Positions 53,046 to 62,044 of a stretch of 64,000 bases of DNA are shown in pieces. The stretch is from Candidatus Porisulfidus sp. TsSOB (GTDB lineage Bacteria; Pseudomonadota; Gammaproteobacteria; Poriferisulfidales; Poriferisulfidaceae), in NCBI GenBank assembly GCA_002631715.1, contig MRSX01000003.1, positions 248,001 to 312,000 on the forward strand. Direction: 5' to 3'. Made by a program: the position numbers and the translations under genes. How positions within the stretch are numbered: position 1 is the first letter of the stretch; every line of letters starts with the position of its first letter. Below the pieces are notes generated by a model. It searched no databases and had not been told where the DNA came from. It saw only the letters and a program-made list of their open reading frames with translations.

Positions 53046-53222
53046 ATGAGCGCACCCACGGATTCCGTTCTGAAACGCCACCACGAACAAATGATGAGTC
53101 GGGGTGGTGGGGACAGCGCGCCTGCCGCATCCACCGCATCCAGTTCCAGCTCCAGTTCTGACTCAAGCAGTCAGGGCGGCGGCGGGTTCTGCGGCTGGCT
53201 GAAAAGACTGTTCGGCGGCTGA
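53046..53222 (+). CDS. Small Ser/Gly-rich protein with GFCGWLKRLFGG tail
   Basis: A 58-codon reading frame starting ATG 53046, with GAGG nearby upstream. Its middle is a Ser run, followed by GGGG and the amphipathic, cationic end GFCGWLKRLFGG. A strong intrinsic terminator begins 28 bases after the stop, which supports a real transcription unit. I do not recognise the family. The aromatic and basic tail with one cysteine could associate with membranes. Without the terminator I would treat it as chance. Confidence 0.5.
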   Translation: MSAPTDSVLKRHHEQMMSRGGGDSAPAASTASSSSSSSDSSSQGGGGFCGWLKRLFGG

Positions 53223-53249
53223 GCCGCAGCAAAACTTTCTGATGTGACG

Positions 53250-53274
53250 CCTGCCCGGCAGGGCAGGTTTTTAT
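53250..53274 (+). terminator. Strong intrinsic terminator after the small ORF
   Basis: A CCTGCCC/GGGCAGG stem (7 base pairs, GGCA loop) is followed by TTTTTATT. It sits between the small ORF and the convergent mlaA end and may serve the plus strand. Confidence 0.85.
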
Positions 53275-53993
53275 TCTTCGATTTCGTAGGCGTCGGTGAC
53301 CGCGCCGTCGCTTACTTCAAACTGGCGTTGATCCAGATAGGCGTTTCGCACCAAGGTGTATTCGTCCTCAGTGATGCCTTCCACGGCCTCCTCGGTGTCC
53401 AACAGGTCAGCCCGATAATCAATCGCTTGAGTCCCCATGACGGCCGCCCTGAATTCACCATCACCCGCCCAGGTGAAAGGATTCAGAGCAAAGTCGAACG
53501 GCTTGGCGACCGTATCGCGCACCGTGCTCGGCCCCAAGAAAGGAATAACGAAATAGGGTCCGGGCTCGGCCCCTCTGGCACCCATAGTCTGACCAAAATC
53601 TTCTTCCGATTTTTTGATTCCGATTTCCGTGGCGACGTCAACGAATCCCAGCAGCCCCACCGTGCTGTTGATGACTAGGCGGGCGAGGGAGCTTGCAGCC
53701 TCATCCGGCTTGCCCTGCAGAAAGTTGTTGAAGCAGTTCCGAATGTCGCCGATATTGGAGAAGAAGTTGGTGACGCCTTGGTCCACTGCTTCTGGAGCGA
53801 TCGCGTCGTAGGCTTCAGCGGCCGGTTTCAAGAATATCGCATCGAAGCCCTTGTTGAATCCATACGCCGCCCGGTTGTAACCCTCCCAGGGATCGCGCGG
53901 ATCGCTAGCCCCGTGGTTGTCCGCCAATGCGGAGCCGGAAAAGGCCAGCAAACAAACGAGGGCACACGCAAAAGAGCGGCGAGAGGACGGCAT
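53271..53993 (-). CDS. mlaA: MlaA/VacJ-family outer-membrane lipid-asymmetry protein
   Basis: A 240-residue MlaA homologue: DPWEGYNRAAYGFNKGFD at the mature start, FFSNIGDIRNCFNNFLQGKP, RLVINSTVGLLGFVDVA and DFGQTMGARG...PGPYFVIPFLGPS are family blocks. It removes misplaced phospholipids from the outer leaflet with the Mla system. I use ATG 53993 (MPSSRRSFACALV...): a TATAAT for this gene at 54031-54036 lies upstream, so longer frames would start before the transcript. The signal peptide ends ALA-DN without a lipobox cysteine, unusual for MlaA, which is normally a lipoprotein. Confidence 0.92.
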   Translation of the reverse strand: MPSSRRSFACALVCLLAFSGSALADNHGASDPRDPWEGYNRAAYGFNKGFDAIFLKPAAEAYDAIAPEAVDQGVTNFFSNIGDIRNCFNNFLQGKPDEAASSLARLVINSTVGLLGFVDVATEIGIKKSEEDFGQTMGARGAEPGPYFVIPFLGPSTVRDTVAKPFDFALNPFTWAGDGEFRAAVMGTQAIDYRADLLDTEEAVEGITEDEYTLVRNAYLDQRQFEVSDGAVTDAYEIEE

Positions 53994-54030
53994 GGATTTT
54001 TGGGCTATGAGATGTGTCAAAAGCGCGACC

Positions 54031-54036
54031 ATTATA
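54031..54036 (-). promoter_or_regulatory. Candidate -10 box for mlaA
   Basis: On the minus strand this reads TATAAT, 38 bases before the chosen mlaA ATG. It gives a sensible short leader. No clear -35 is seen. Confidence 0.45.
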
Positions 54037-54111
54037 CCCTTATCACCAAGGGGGGTATTCGGCGCCCGCCCGCCTGCTGGGAATCTCTTTCCAGAGCGCT
54101 CATCCTTTACC

Positions 54112-55302
54112 TTACGGTCGCAGGCGCAGGCCGGACAGCCGGATGAATCCAGCGGCATCGGCTTGGTTGAACCGGCCCTGATCGTCTTCAAAAGTCGCTT
54201 GGGCCGGGTCGTACCGGCTGTTTGGAGATTGCCGGCCTTCCACGGAGACCGAGCCCTTGTACAGGCGCAGCCGGGCCTCTCCGCAGACCTCGCTCTGGGA
54301 GTGATCGATCAATTGCTGCAGCGCCTCGCGTTCCGGGCTGAACCAGTAGCCGTTGTAGACCAGGGTCGCGTACTGCGGCATCAGCGCCTCCTTGAGATGC
54401 GCGACTTCGCGGTCCAGGGTCAGCGACTCGACCGCCCGGTGCGCAGCCATCAACACGGTCCCGCCCGGGGTTTCGTAGCATCCCCGCGACTTGAGGCCCA
54501 GGTACCGGTTCTCGACCATGTCGACCCGGCCGATGCCGTGTCGCGCAGCGGTCGCATTGACCGTTTCCATCAGTGTGGCGGGTCCCAACGCCTCGCCGTC
54601 GATGGCAACCGGATCGCCATTCTCGAACGCGATCCGCAGGGTCTGGGGTTCGTCCGGAGCCTGTTGCGGATCCGTGGTCCAGCGCCACATGCCAGCGGGT
54701 GGGGCAGCGTCCGGGTCTTCCAGTACGCCTCCCTCGTAGGAGATGTGCAGCAGGTTGGCGTCCATCGAGTAGGGGCTGCTGCCGTCCGGATTCTGCTCCA
54801 CTTCGATTTCGTGCTGCTGGGCGTACGCAAGCAGGTCGGCCCGGGAATTAAGATCCCATTCCCGCCAAGGTGCGATGACCGCAAGATCCGGGTTTAATGC
54901 CCGTGCGGACAATTCGAAACGCACTTGGTCGTTTCCCTTCCCGGTTGCGCCATGAGCAATTGCGTCGGCACCCGATTCCTGTGCAGCCTTCACCATTCCA
55001 GCCGTAATCAAGGGCCGGGCAATGGCAGTGCCGAGCAGGTACTGTCCCTCGTACAAGGGATTGGCACGCAGCATCGGGAAGATGTAGTCGCGGGCGAAAG
55101 TCTCGCGCAGGTCCTCAATCCGGATATCCTGGACACCCAGCGCCTGGGCTCGCTGCCGGGCCGGCTCAAGGTCTTCCTGCTGGCCAAGGTCGGCGGTATA
55201 CGTCACGACCTCGCAGTCGTACCGCTCCTGAAGCCATTTCAGGATAATCGAAGTGTCCAGCCCGCCCGAATAAGCGAGCACGACTTTGTTGTATTGAGGC
55301 AT
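54112..55302 (-). CDS. argG: Argininosuccinate synthase ArgG
   Basis: A 396-residue synthase: [20 protein letters not shown] is the ATP pyrophosphatase P-loop, and [14 protein letters not shown], the [15 protein letters not shown] segment and [17 protein letters not shown] are ArgG signatures. It condenses citrulline and aspartate in arginine synthesis. It is a single gene, divergent from rnt. Confidence 0.97.
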   Translation of the reverse strand: MPQYNKVVLAYSGGLDTSIILKWLQERYDCEVVTYTADLGQQEDLEPARQRAQALGVQDIRIEDLRETFARDYIFPMLRANPLYEGQYLLGTAIARPLITAGMVKAAQESGADAIAHGATGKGNDQVRFELSARALNPDLAVIAPWREWDLNSRADLLAYAQQHEIEVEQNPDGSSPYSMDANLLHISYEGGVLEDPDAAPPAGMWRWTTDPQQAPDEPQTLRIAFENGDPVAIDGEALGPATLMETVNATAARHGIGRVDMVENRYLGLKSRGCYETPGGTVLMAAHRAVESLTLDREVAHLKEALMPQYATLVYNGYWFSPEREALQQLIDHSQSEVCGEARLRLYKGSVSVEGRQSPNSRYDPAQATFEDDQGRFNQADAAGFIRLSGLRLRP

Positions 55303-55370
55303 GGTGGCGGAATCCGCAAGGCGCCAAAACCTATATTATAGAGGTCACGCCTTTATGCGAGGGGGCCAAA

Positions 55371-56030
55371 ATGACTGGAATCAGCCTGGAGAACCGGTTT
55401 CGCGGATTTCTTCCGGTTGCAGTGGACGTGGAGACCGGAGGCCTGGTCCCGGAGACCGATGCTTTGCTGGAGATCTCGGTCGTGCTGTTGCGCATGGATG
55501 CCGAGGGCAACCTGTTTCCGGAGGAACCGCTTGCCTTGGCAGTTCGCCCGTTCGAAGGGGCACGCATCGATCCGGCCTCGCTCAAGCTGATCGGCATCGA
55601 CCCGCATGACCCGGAACGCGAGGCAGTGTCCGAGAAGGAAGCGCTGGAGGCCGTGTTTCAGGCGGTTCGCCTAGCTGTTCGCGAACATCACTGCCAGCGC
55701 GCCGTACTGCTCGGCCACAACGCGGCCTTCGACCTGGCAGTCGTGAACGCGGCCTGTGAGCGCTGCCGAATCAAACGGAATCCGTTCCACCCGTTCAGTA
55801 CGCTGGATACGGTCAGCTTGGGAGCCGTGGCATTCGGACAGACGGTGCTGTCACGGATTTCGGAACAGGCAGGTCTGGGCTGGGACGAGGATCAGGCGCA
55901 CAGCGCCCGCTACGATGCCTACATGACGGCACGCGTGTTCTGCAGCATCGTCAACCGCTGGCAGGACGAATACCAGAGGCTGGCCGACGAGGCCCGCCGC
56001 ATGCAGGCAGAAGAGAAATCAGCTGATTGA
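55371..56030 (+). CDS. rnt: Ribonuclease T
   Basis: A 219-residue DEDD exonuclease: LPVAVDVETGG (Exo I, Asp-Glu), LLGHNAAFDLAVVN (Exo II) and the AHSARYDAYMTARVF segment (Exo III, with His and Asp). The N-terminus (ISLENRFRGFLPVAVD) is typical. It trims tRNA and 5S rRNA 3' ends. It converges with grxD directly at its stop. Confidence 0.95.
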   Translation: MTGISLENRFRGFLPVAVDVETGGLVPETDALLEISVVLLRMDAEGNLFPEEPLALAVRPFEGARIDPASLKLIGIDPHDPEREAVSEKEALEAVFQAVRLAVREHHCQRAVLLGHNAAFDLAVVNAACERCRIKRNPFHPFSTLDTVSLGAVAFGQTVLSRISEQAGLGWDEDQAHSARYDAYMTARVFCSIVNRWQDEYQRLADEARRMQAEEKSAD

Positions 56031-56354
56031 CTAGGCGCTGCCGCCGCGCGCTTCGTGCACCATCTGCTGGAGTTCGCCTTTCTCGTGCAGCTCCAGCGTG
56101 ATGTCGCAGCCGCCGACCAATTCGCCCTTGATGTACAACTGTGGAAAGGTCGGCCAGTCGGCGAACTTCGGCAGGTCCTGGAAGACTTCCGGGTCCATCA
56201 GGACATTGACGTAGGCGAATTCCTCGCCGCATTCCATCAGCGCCTGCGCGGCGCGGCTGGAGAAGCCGCACTGCGGCATCTGTGGCGTGCCCTTCATGTA
56301 CAGGATCACCGGGTTACCGGTGACCTGCTCTCGAATTCGATCCAATGCGCTCAT
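56031..56354 (-). CDS. grxD: Monothiol glutaredoxin GrxD
   Basis: A 107-residue monothiol glutaredoxin with the active site CGFS in PQCGFSSRAAQALM, then KFADWPTFPQLYIKGELVGG and GCDI for glutathione binding. These proteins deliver [2Fe-2S] clusters, relevant in an organism with this many iron-sulfur enzymes. The gene lies 10 bases after the DUF4242 gene. Confidence 0.96.
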   Translation of the reverse strand: MSALDRIREQVTGNPVILYMKGTPQMPQCGFSSRAAQALMECGEEFAYVNVLMDPEVFQDLPKFADWPTFPQLYIKGELVGGCDITLELHEKGELQQMVHEARGGSA

Positions 56355-56364
56355 TTCGGCTCTG

Positions 56365-56640
56365 TCACTTGTCGCCGGTCGTGGGATCGATGACCGCCCG
56401 CACTTCGGAGATACGGTTGGCCGGGAATCCGCCCTGTTCGGCGTGCTCGCGGATGGCCGCCTCGTTGGGGGCGATGTAGGTGCAGTAGACCTTGTCGTCG
56501 GTCACGTAGCTTTCGACCCACTGGATCTGCGGGCCCATGGAGTCGAGGATGCTGCAGGACTTTTGGGAAATGCCGTGCAGGTCTTCGGCCGACAGGTTGC
56601 CGGCGCCGGGAATCTCGCGTTCGATAATGTATTTAGGCAT
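56365..56640 (-). CDS. DUF4242-family small protein
   Basis: A 91-residue protein: MPKYIIEREIPGAGNLSAED at the start and IQWVESYVTDDKVYCTYIAP in the middle match the DUF4242 pattern. At least one member binds nickel; function is otherwise unknown. I chose ATG 56640, where family similarity begins; a longer frame lies upstream without family similarity. It is probably co-transcribed with grxD. Confidence 0.82.
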   Translation of the reverse strand: MPKYIIEREIPGAGNLSAEDLHGISQKSCSILDSMGPQIQWVESYVTDDKVYCTYIAPNEAAIREHAEQGGFPANRISEVRAVIDPTTGDK

Positions 56641-56880
56641 GGTGTTTGACCAGAAGTTTTTGTTGGAAAACCCGCCGGGCGGGTTGGGACGCCGATTTTG
56701 CCACAGCAAGGCGTTCTGCCGCAAGCCCTACACACTTCCATACCCATGATTTGATTGCCAACTCGATTCCTTTCAGTGGCTTGACACGCCGGGCGCATTC
56801 TCCACGAAGGGAACTTGAAACTCCCCGGCAGAGGCCCAATTTGATAAACTGAGTCTTATGTTTTCCAGGAGGATATTCGA

Positions 56881-57561
56881 ATGAGCCAGCCTCGCATGAT
56901 TTCCGCTACGGTGCCGACCCTCGCCATGAACCGGGTTCTGCGCAATACCTATGCGTTGCTTTCCCTGACGCTGCTGTTCAGCGCGTTCACGGCGGGACTC
57001 TCGATGGTCTTCAACTGGCCGCATCCAGGCTTGATCCTGACCCTGGTCGGCTACTTCGGGTTGCTGTTCCTGACCAGCCGGTTCCGCGACAGCGGCTGGG
57101 GTCTGCTGTGCGTGTTCGCCCTGACCGGCTTCATGGGGATTACCCTGGGCCCGATCCTTAATTACTACCTGGCCGTCGTCCACAACGGCTCGCAGTTGGT
57201 GGCCACGGCCCTCGGCATGACGGGCGGCATCTTCCTGCTGCTGTCCGGCTACGTGCTGACCACGCGCCGCAACTTCAGCTTCATGGGCGGCATGCTGATG
57301 GTCGGCATCCTGGTCGCTTTCCTGTCCGGCCTGGGCCTGGTGGTTGCCTCGATGTTCGGCATGGAGGTGTCCGGCGCGATGCTCGGCATCTCGGCCCTGT
57401 TCGTCCTGCTGATGTGCGGTCTGATCCTGTACCAGACCAGCGAGATCATCCACGGTGGCGAAACCAACTACATCATGGCGACCGTGACCCTGTACGTGGC
57501 GCTGTACAACCTGTTCACCAGTCTGCTTCATCTGCTGGCCGCATTCGGCGGAGACGACTGA
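56881..57561 (+). CDS. Bax inhibitor-1/YccA-family membrane protein
   Basis: A 226-residue integral membrane protein with about seven hydrophobic helices: VLRNTYALLSLTLLFSAFTA at the start, TGFMGITLGPILNYYL in the middle and LILYQTSEIIHGGETNYIM before the last helix. This is the BI-1/YccA pattern; YccA modulates the FtsH protease, and others conduct calcium. It has an AGGAGG site and a strong terminator after it, so it is its own unit. Confidence 0.93.
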   Translation: MSQPRMISATVPTLAMNRVLRNTYALLSLTLLFSAFTAGLSMVFNWPHPGLILTLVGYFGLLFLTSRFRDSGWGLLCVFALTGFMGITLGPILNYYLAVVHNGSQLVATALGMTGGIFLLLSGYVLTTRRNFSFMGGMLMVGILVAFLSGLGLVVASMFGMEVSGAMLGISALFVLLMCGLILYQTSEIIHGGETNYIMATVTLYVALYNLFTSLLHLLAAFGGDD

Positions 57562-57629
57562 GTCTGCAGGACCTACCGGATTCACCGCACATGCGGATGG
57601 CCATGACCGGGGAGGACTGCGGTAGTTTC

Positions 57630-57661
57630 GATACGCCCGGCTTCGGCCGGGCGTATCTTTT
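57630..57661 (+). terminator. Intrinsic terminator after the BI-1-like gene
   Basis: A perfect 12-base-pair stem (GATACGCCCGGC / GCCGGGCGTATC) with a TTCG loop is followed by TTTT. It lies 13 bases before the next ATG. Confidence 0.93.
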
Positions 57662-57673
57662 CCCCTTCTCTCA

Positions 57674-59041
57674 ATGAGCACGTCTTCCTCCGACGCTTCG
57701 CAACACGGCCTCTGGTCGAAACGCACCGCGTTCATGTTCGCCGCCATCGGTTCGGCGGTGGGATTGGGCAACATCTGGAAGTTCCCCTACATGACGGGGG
57801 AGAACGGGGGAGCCGCATTCGTCTTGGTGTATCTCGCCTGCGTAGTTCTGATCGGCCTGCCGATCATGATGGCGGAGATCGTGTTGGGCCGGCGGGGCCG
57901 CCACAGCCCGGTTCATACTATGCGCCGCTTGGCGGAGCAGGATGGTCATTCGACCAACTGGCAGGCCATCGGCTGGCTCGGCATGCTGGCCGGGGTGATG
58001 ATCCTGTCGTTCTACGTGGTGATCTCGGGCTGGACTGCAGCCTACCTGATGGACAGCCTGTTCAACACCTTCCAAGGGTTTGATCAGGCTTCTGCCGAAG
58101 GCCACTTCAACCGGTTGGTAGACAGCCCTTGGCGGTTGCTCGCCTGGCATACCCTGATGGTCGTGCTGGTTGCTTGGGTCATCCTGCGCGGCGTCAACCG
58201 GGGCATCGAACAGGCCACGACCGTCCTCATCCCCTCGCTCTTCGCGTTGTTGCTGCTGCTAGTTGGCTACGCGGCACTTTACGGGGACTTCGGAAGAGGG
58301 CTCACTTACATGTTTGCGTTCGATTATGCGCAAATCACGCCGGAGGTCGCACTCAAGGCGATGGGCCAGGCGTTTTTCTCTCTGAGCATCGGCATGGGCG
58401 CGATCATGGTCTACGGTGCCTACCTGCCGCGCCAGTTCTCCATCCCGGAAGCGGCCGGCGTCGTCGTGACCGCGGACGTGCTGGTCGCGATTCTAATGGG
58501 CGTCGCCCTGTTCCCGATCGTGTTTGCGAGCAGCATGGAACCGGGTGCCGGGCCGGGACTCATTTTCCAGACCCTCGTAATCGCGTTCGGGCAGATGCCC
58601 GGCGGTTGGTTGGTCGGCATCCTGTTTTTCGCACTCACTCTGATTGCGGCCTGGACCTCGGCAATTTCGCTTCTGGAACCGACCGTCTCCTGGCTTGTGG
58701 ATTCGCGCGGGATGCGCCGGCGTACCGCGACCCTGGGCAGTTCGGCAGTGATCTGGGTCGTGGGATTGGGCACGGTGGTTTCGTTCAACGTCGGCAGCGA
58801 TTGGACGCTATACGGGCGGAATTTCTTCGAGTGGATGGACTACCTGACCTCGAATGTCATGCTGCCGATTGGTGGCATCCTGATTGCAATCTACGCGGGC
58901 TGGATGGTCAAGCGTTCCGTACTTGAGGAACAGGCGGATCTGGGGAACGGGTTGCTGTTCAAGAGCTGGCTGTGGCTGGTGCGGTTGCTCGTCCCGACAG
59001 CGGTCTTCCTGATCCTGCTGCACGGCTTCGGGTGGGTCTGA
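57674..59041 (+). CDS. Sodium-dependent transporter (NSS/SNF family)
   Basis: A 455-residue polytopic protein with about 11-12 hydrophobic helices. The first helix carries AAIGSAVGLGNIWKFPYMTGENG (core AVGLGNIWKFPY), the sodium- and substrate-binding signature of the family. FSLSIGMGAIMVYGAYLP is the helix 6 unwinding region. Bacterial members take up amino acids; the exact substrate is not predictable. It starts just after a terminator, with no promoter I could identify. Confidence 0.92.
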   Translation: MSTSSSDASQHGLWSKRTAFMFAAIGSAVGLGNIWKFPYMTGENGGAAFVLVYLACVVLIGLPIMMAEIVLGRRGRHSPVHTMRRLAEQDGHSTNWQAIGWLGMLAGVMILSFYVVISGWTAAYLMDSLFNTFQGFDQASAEGHFNRLVDSPWRLLAWHTLMVVLVAWVILRGVNRGIEQATTVLIPSLFALLLLLVGYAALYGDFGRGLTYMFAFDYAQITPEVALKAMGQAFFSLSIGMGAIMVYGAYLPRQFSIPEAAGVVVTADVLVAILMGVALFPIVFASSMEPGAGPGLIFQTLVIAFGQMPGGWLVGILFFALTLIAAWTSAISLLEPTVSWLVDSRGMRRRTATLGSSAVIWVVGLGTVVSFNVGSDWTLYGRNFFEWMDYLTSNVMLPIGGILIAIYAGWMVKRSVLEEQADLGNGLLFKSWLWLVRLLVPTAVFLILLHGFGWV

Positions 59042-59053
59042 CCGGCTAACCCC

Positions 59054-59494
59054 GTGCACATACATCGCGAAGCCCGGGTGCCGTATCCAGCGTCCCGGAT
59101 GTACGATCTGGTCAACGACGTCGAATCCTATCCGAAATTCCTTCCGTGGTGCCCCCAGGCGGATGTGCTGAGCCGCGGAGAAGACGAAGTAACAGCTAAG
59201 CTGACTCTGGCCCGAAGCGGCCTGCACACGTCGTTCACCACGCGGAACGCGCTGGTTCCGAACGAACGCGTCGACATGCATTTGCAGGACGGCCCGTTCC
59301 AGCACCTGCACGGAGTCTGGACGTTCACCGAGCAGCCGCACGGCTGCCGGGTCGCGCTGGACATGGAGTTCGAGGTCAAGGGGTCGCTCCGCTTCCTGCT
59401 GCTGCCGGTCGTCTTCGCCGAGGTGTGCAACCGGCTGGTGCAGTCGTTTGTCGCTGAAGCGCACAGACGTGCGCGGAGCGGGGATGAAGATTGA
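59054..59494 (+). CDS. ratA: RatA/Coq10-type START-domain protein
   Basis: A 146-residue polyketide-cyclase/START-like protein: YDLVNDVESYPKFLPWCPQA, and FEVKGSLRFLLLPVVFAEV near the end. Members bind ubiquinone (Coq10) and one was described as a 50S-association inhibitor. It has a GTG start and overlaps rnfH, as in many gammaproteobacteria. Confidence 0.92.
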   Translation: MHIHREARVPYPASRMYDLVNDVESYPKFLPWCPQADVLSRGEDEVTAKLTLARSGLHTSFTTRNALVPNERVDMHLQDGPFQHLHGVWTFTEQPHGCRVALDMEFEVKGSLRFLLLPVVFAEVCNRLVQSFVAEAHRRARSGDED

Positions 59495-59768
59495 GGTCGT
59501 TGATGCGAGCGTGCCGCGTCCGGAGGCACAAACCCTGACGCTGCCGGAAGGGACGTGCGTGTCGGAGGCGTTGATTCGCTTCGGCTGGGCGGAGCCGGAA
59601 GAGGAAAAGGGCAAGTGGGGGTTCGGCGTGTTTGGACGCGAGGTTTCTGCTGACTACGTACTGCAGGAAGGCGATCGGCTCGAGATTTGCCCGCCGTTGG
59701 AGATGTCGCCTCAGGAGGCGCGTCGCCGTCGGGCGGCAGCGGAGAAAGGACGAAAGGCGACGCGATAA
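59484..59768 (+). CDS. rnfH: RnfH/RatB ubiquitin-fold protein
   Basis: A 94-residue beta-grasp protein: MKIEVVDASVPRPEAQTLTL at the start and VLQEGDRLEICPPLEMSPQE toward the end, followed by an RRRR-type basic tail. The function is not settled. It starts at ATG 59484, overlapping ratA by 11 bases, so translation is coupled. Confidence 0.9.
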   Translation: MKIEVVDASVPRPEAQTLTLPEGTCVSEALIRFGWAEPEEEKGKWGFGVFGREVSADYVLQEGDRLEICPPLEMSPQEARRRRAAAEKGRKATR

Positions 59769-59802
59769 AATCAACCGCGTTCGGCTCTGTTGCTAGCTAT
59801 GG

Positions 59803-60351
59803 TTAGTTTCGCGGAGTCTGTTCGGGTTCCGCAACGGCTTCATCCTCAAGCATCTCGGGGACTGGTGCATCAGGGCTCGGAACCTCGGCCTCACCTGTCT
59901 CTTCCACGGCAAGGGCATCGCCGGGTTCGAACCACTCGGCCTCGACGTCAATCTCACCGCCAGGTTCGATGCTTGCCACCTCGGGGTCGATTCGCACCAA
60001 CCTGCGGACCTCCTTGAGCCGACCGCCCTTGAAATACAGGCTGACTACGTCCAATCGGGATTTCTCGCCGGTTTCTGTCGCTTCCACGTAAAGTGGATAG
60101 TCCCAGCGGTTGGGATGAAATGCGTCCATGACCATGGGGGTTCCGAGCAGGAACAGCACCTGCTTGGCATCCATGTCGACGCGCAGGTTCCGGATGGATT
60201 CTTCCGTTAGGGTGTTGCCTTGTTGTATGGCAACTCGGTGCTGGCCCAGTTCGATGCCTTCCGGCAGCATGTATTCGCAACCTGCCGCCATCATGCAACT
60301 GCACAGCAACGTCAGGCGGGCGAGGCCCGTCCGGGCCGTAAAGATTTCCAT
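59803..60351 (-). CDS. bamE: Outer-membrane assembly lipoprotein BamE
   Basis: A 182-residue SmpA/OmlA-family lipoprotein. A lipobox (MAAGC near residue 25) follows a hydrophobic signal. VAIQQGNTLTEESIRNLRVD and QVLFLLGTPMVMDAFHPNRW are BamE blocks. A long acidic, Glu/Pro-rich C-terminal tail makes it bigger than E. coli BamE (113 residues). It supports outer-membrane protein insertion by Bam. The fur gene, often its neighbour, is absent. Confidence 0.94.
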   Translation of the reverse strand: MEIFTARTGLARLTLLCSCMMAAGCEYMLPEGIELGQHRVAIQQGNTLTEESIRNLRVDMDAKQVLFLLGTPMVMDAFHPNRWDYPLYVEATETGEKSRLDVVSLYFKGGRLKEVRRLVRIDPEVASIEPGGEIDVEAEWFEPGDALAVEETGEAEVPSPDAPVPEMLEDEAVAEPEQTPRN

Positions 60352-60367
60352 GGCTGAATTCTAACAG

Positions 60368-62038
60368 TCAGGCACTGCCGTGACTGTGCTGAAGCAGCGC
60401 TTCGGCATGTTCGCGTGCCGTGCGGGTTTTCTCGACTCCTGAGAGCATGCGGGCGAGTTCTTCCACTCGGCCTTCCCGGTCGAGCAACGCGACTTCGGTT
60501 CGCACGCCGCCGTGCTTGCGCACGCAGTACTGGTGATGGGCCTGCACGGCGACCTGTGGCAGGTGCGTCACGCACAGCACTTGCAGGCGTTCAGCGAGTT
60601 GGGCCAATAACTGTCCAACGATCTCCGCGGCTCCGCCGCCGATGCCCGCGTCCACTTCGTCGAAGATCATGACCGGCGGCTCGTCGCCACTGGTCAGCGA
60701 TTGCTGGATGGCGAGCGACAGGCGTGACAGTTCGCCACCCGAGGCAATTGCGCTGATCGGGCCCGGGTTCTGTCCGGGGCCGGTGGCCAGGCGATAGTCG
60801 ATCTCATCCAGCCCGTTCGGTCCGAAAGTGCGTTGCGGATCATGACTTACTTCGATCCAGAATTCGCTGTGCGGCATGCCGAGTTGCTGCAGGATCTCGG
60901 TGACTTGCCCGGAGACGCGTTTGGCTGTTTTCGCACGGGCTTGATGCACCTTTTGAGCCAAGCCGAGATAGTCTTGTTCCAGTCGGGCGACCTCTTCGGC
61001 CAGCGCTTCGGCATCGTATTCCGGCGATTGCCATTGCTCCAGTTTTTCGTTCAGGCCCTGGGCTTGCTGCCACAGTTCCCTTGGCGCGACCTGGTGCTTG
61101 CGGGCCAGATCGTGGATGGCACCCAGGCGTTGCTCGACTTCGGCCAGGCTTTCGGGGTCCAGGTCTATTCGGTCCAGCGCCGCACGCAGCAGCCCGACGG
61201 CTTCTTCCACACAGTTCATCGCCTGCGGCAGCAATTCCCGGGCCGGCTCCAGCTTCGGGTCGATTTGCGCCGCTTGCTCCAGCCGGTCCGCAGCGGCAGC
61301 CAGACGCGCGTATTCGGCATGTTCGTCGTGTTCGTACAAGGTGTTGATCAGCTCTTCGCAGAGCGCTTTCAGTTCGTCTGCACCGGCAAGCGTATGCTGC
61401 CGTGCATCCAGATCCTCGTACGTTCCGTCCTCGAGTCCCAGGGCGTTGAGTTCCTCGACTTGGAACTTCAGCAGGGACAAGGCTTGGGCATGGCGTTCGG
61501 CATCGCCGCTGAGCGCATCCAGCCGCGTCCGCATCTCGCTCCAGCGTTGGTAGCAATCGGCCAGTGCCGCCAGCGACTTGCCATGCTTGCAAGCGGCATC
61601 CAGGATGATTCGCTGCTGATCCCGGCGCAACAGGCGCTGGTGTTCCTGCTGGCCGTGGATTTCGATCAGTTGCTGACCGATCTCGCGCAGTGTCCCGGCC
61701 GAGGCGGGCGTATCGTTGATGTAGGCGCGAGAAGAGCCGCTTCGAGAAATAACGCGCCGCAACAGCAGTCCGTCGTCGAGATCGAATTCATGCTGCTCCA
61801 GCCATGCGCGGGCTTCGGGCCGCGCGGTGGGGTCGCATTCCAGAGTGATTTCCGCCCGCTCGGCATCGCGGCGGATCAGGTTTTGGGTCGCGCGGTTGCC
61901 GAGCACGAGGCCGATGGCACCGACCAGGATAGACTTGCCGGCTCCAGTCTCTCCGCTGAAGACGCTCAAGCCCGGATGAAACTCCAGGTCCAGCTTCTCA
62001 ATGACGGCCAGACCGCGGATCGTCAGGGCGCGCAGCAT
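60368..62038 (-). CDS. recN: DNA repair protein RecN
   Basis: A 556-residue SMC-like ATPase. The N-terminal Walker A is in FSGETGAGKSILVGAIGLVL, a long coiled coil (about residues 150-370) follows, and the C-terminal signature and Walker B region reads ASGGELSRLSLAIQ and VMIFDEVDAGIGGG. It acts at double-strand breaks. Upstream on the same strand is nadK, and bamE follows. Confidence 0.97.
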   Translation of the reverse strand: MLRALTIRGLAVIEKLDLEFHPGLSVFSGETGAGKSILVGAIGLVLGNRATQNLIRRDAERAEITLECDPTARPEARAWLEQHEFDLDDGLLLRRVISRSGSSRAYINDTPASAGTLREIGQQLIEIHGQQEHQRLLRRDQQRIILDAACKHGKSLAALADCYQRWSEMRTRLDALSGDAERHAQALSLLKFQVEELNALGLEDGTYEDLDARQHTLAGADELKALCEELINTLYEHDEHAEYARLAAAADRLEQAAQIDPKLEPARELLPQAMNCVEEAVGLLRAALDRIDLDPESLAEVEQRLGAIHDLARKHQVAPRELWQQAQGLNEKLEQWQSPEYDAEALAEEVARLEQDYLGLAQKVHQARAKTAKRVSGQVTEILQQLGMPHSEFWIEVSHDPQRTFGPNGLDEIDYRLATGPGQNPGPISAIASGGELSRLSLAIQQSLTSGDEPPVMIFDEVDAGIGGGAAEIVGQLLAQLAERLQVLCVTHLPQVAVQAHHQYCVRKHGGVRTEVALLDREGRVEELARMLSGVEKTRTAREHAEALLQHSHGSA

Positions 62039-62044
62039 CGGCGG

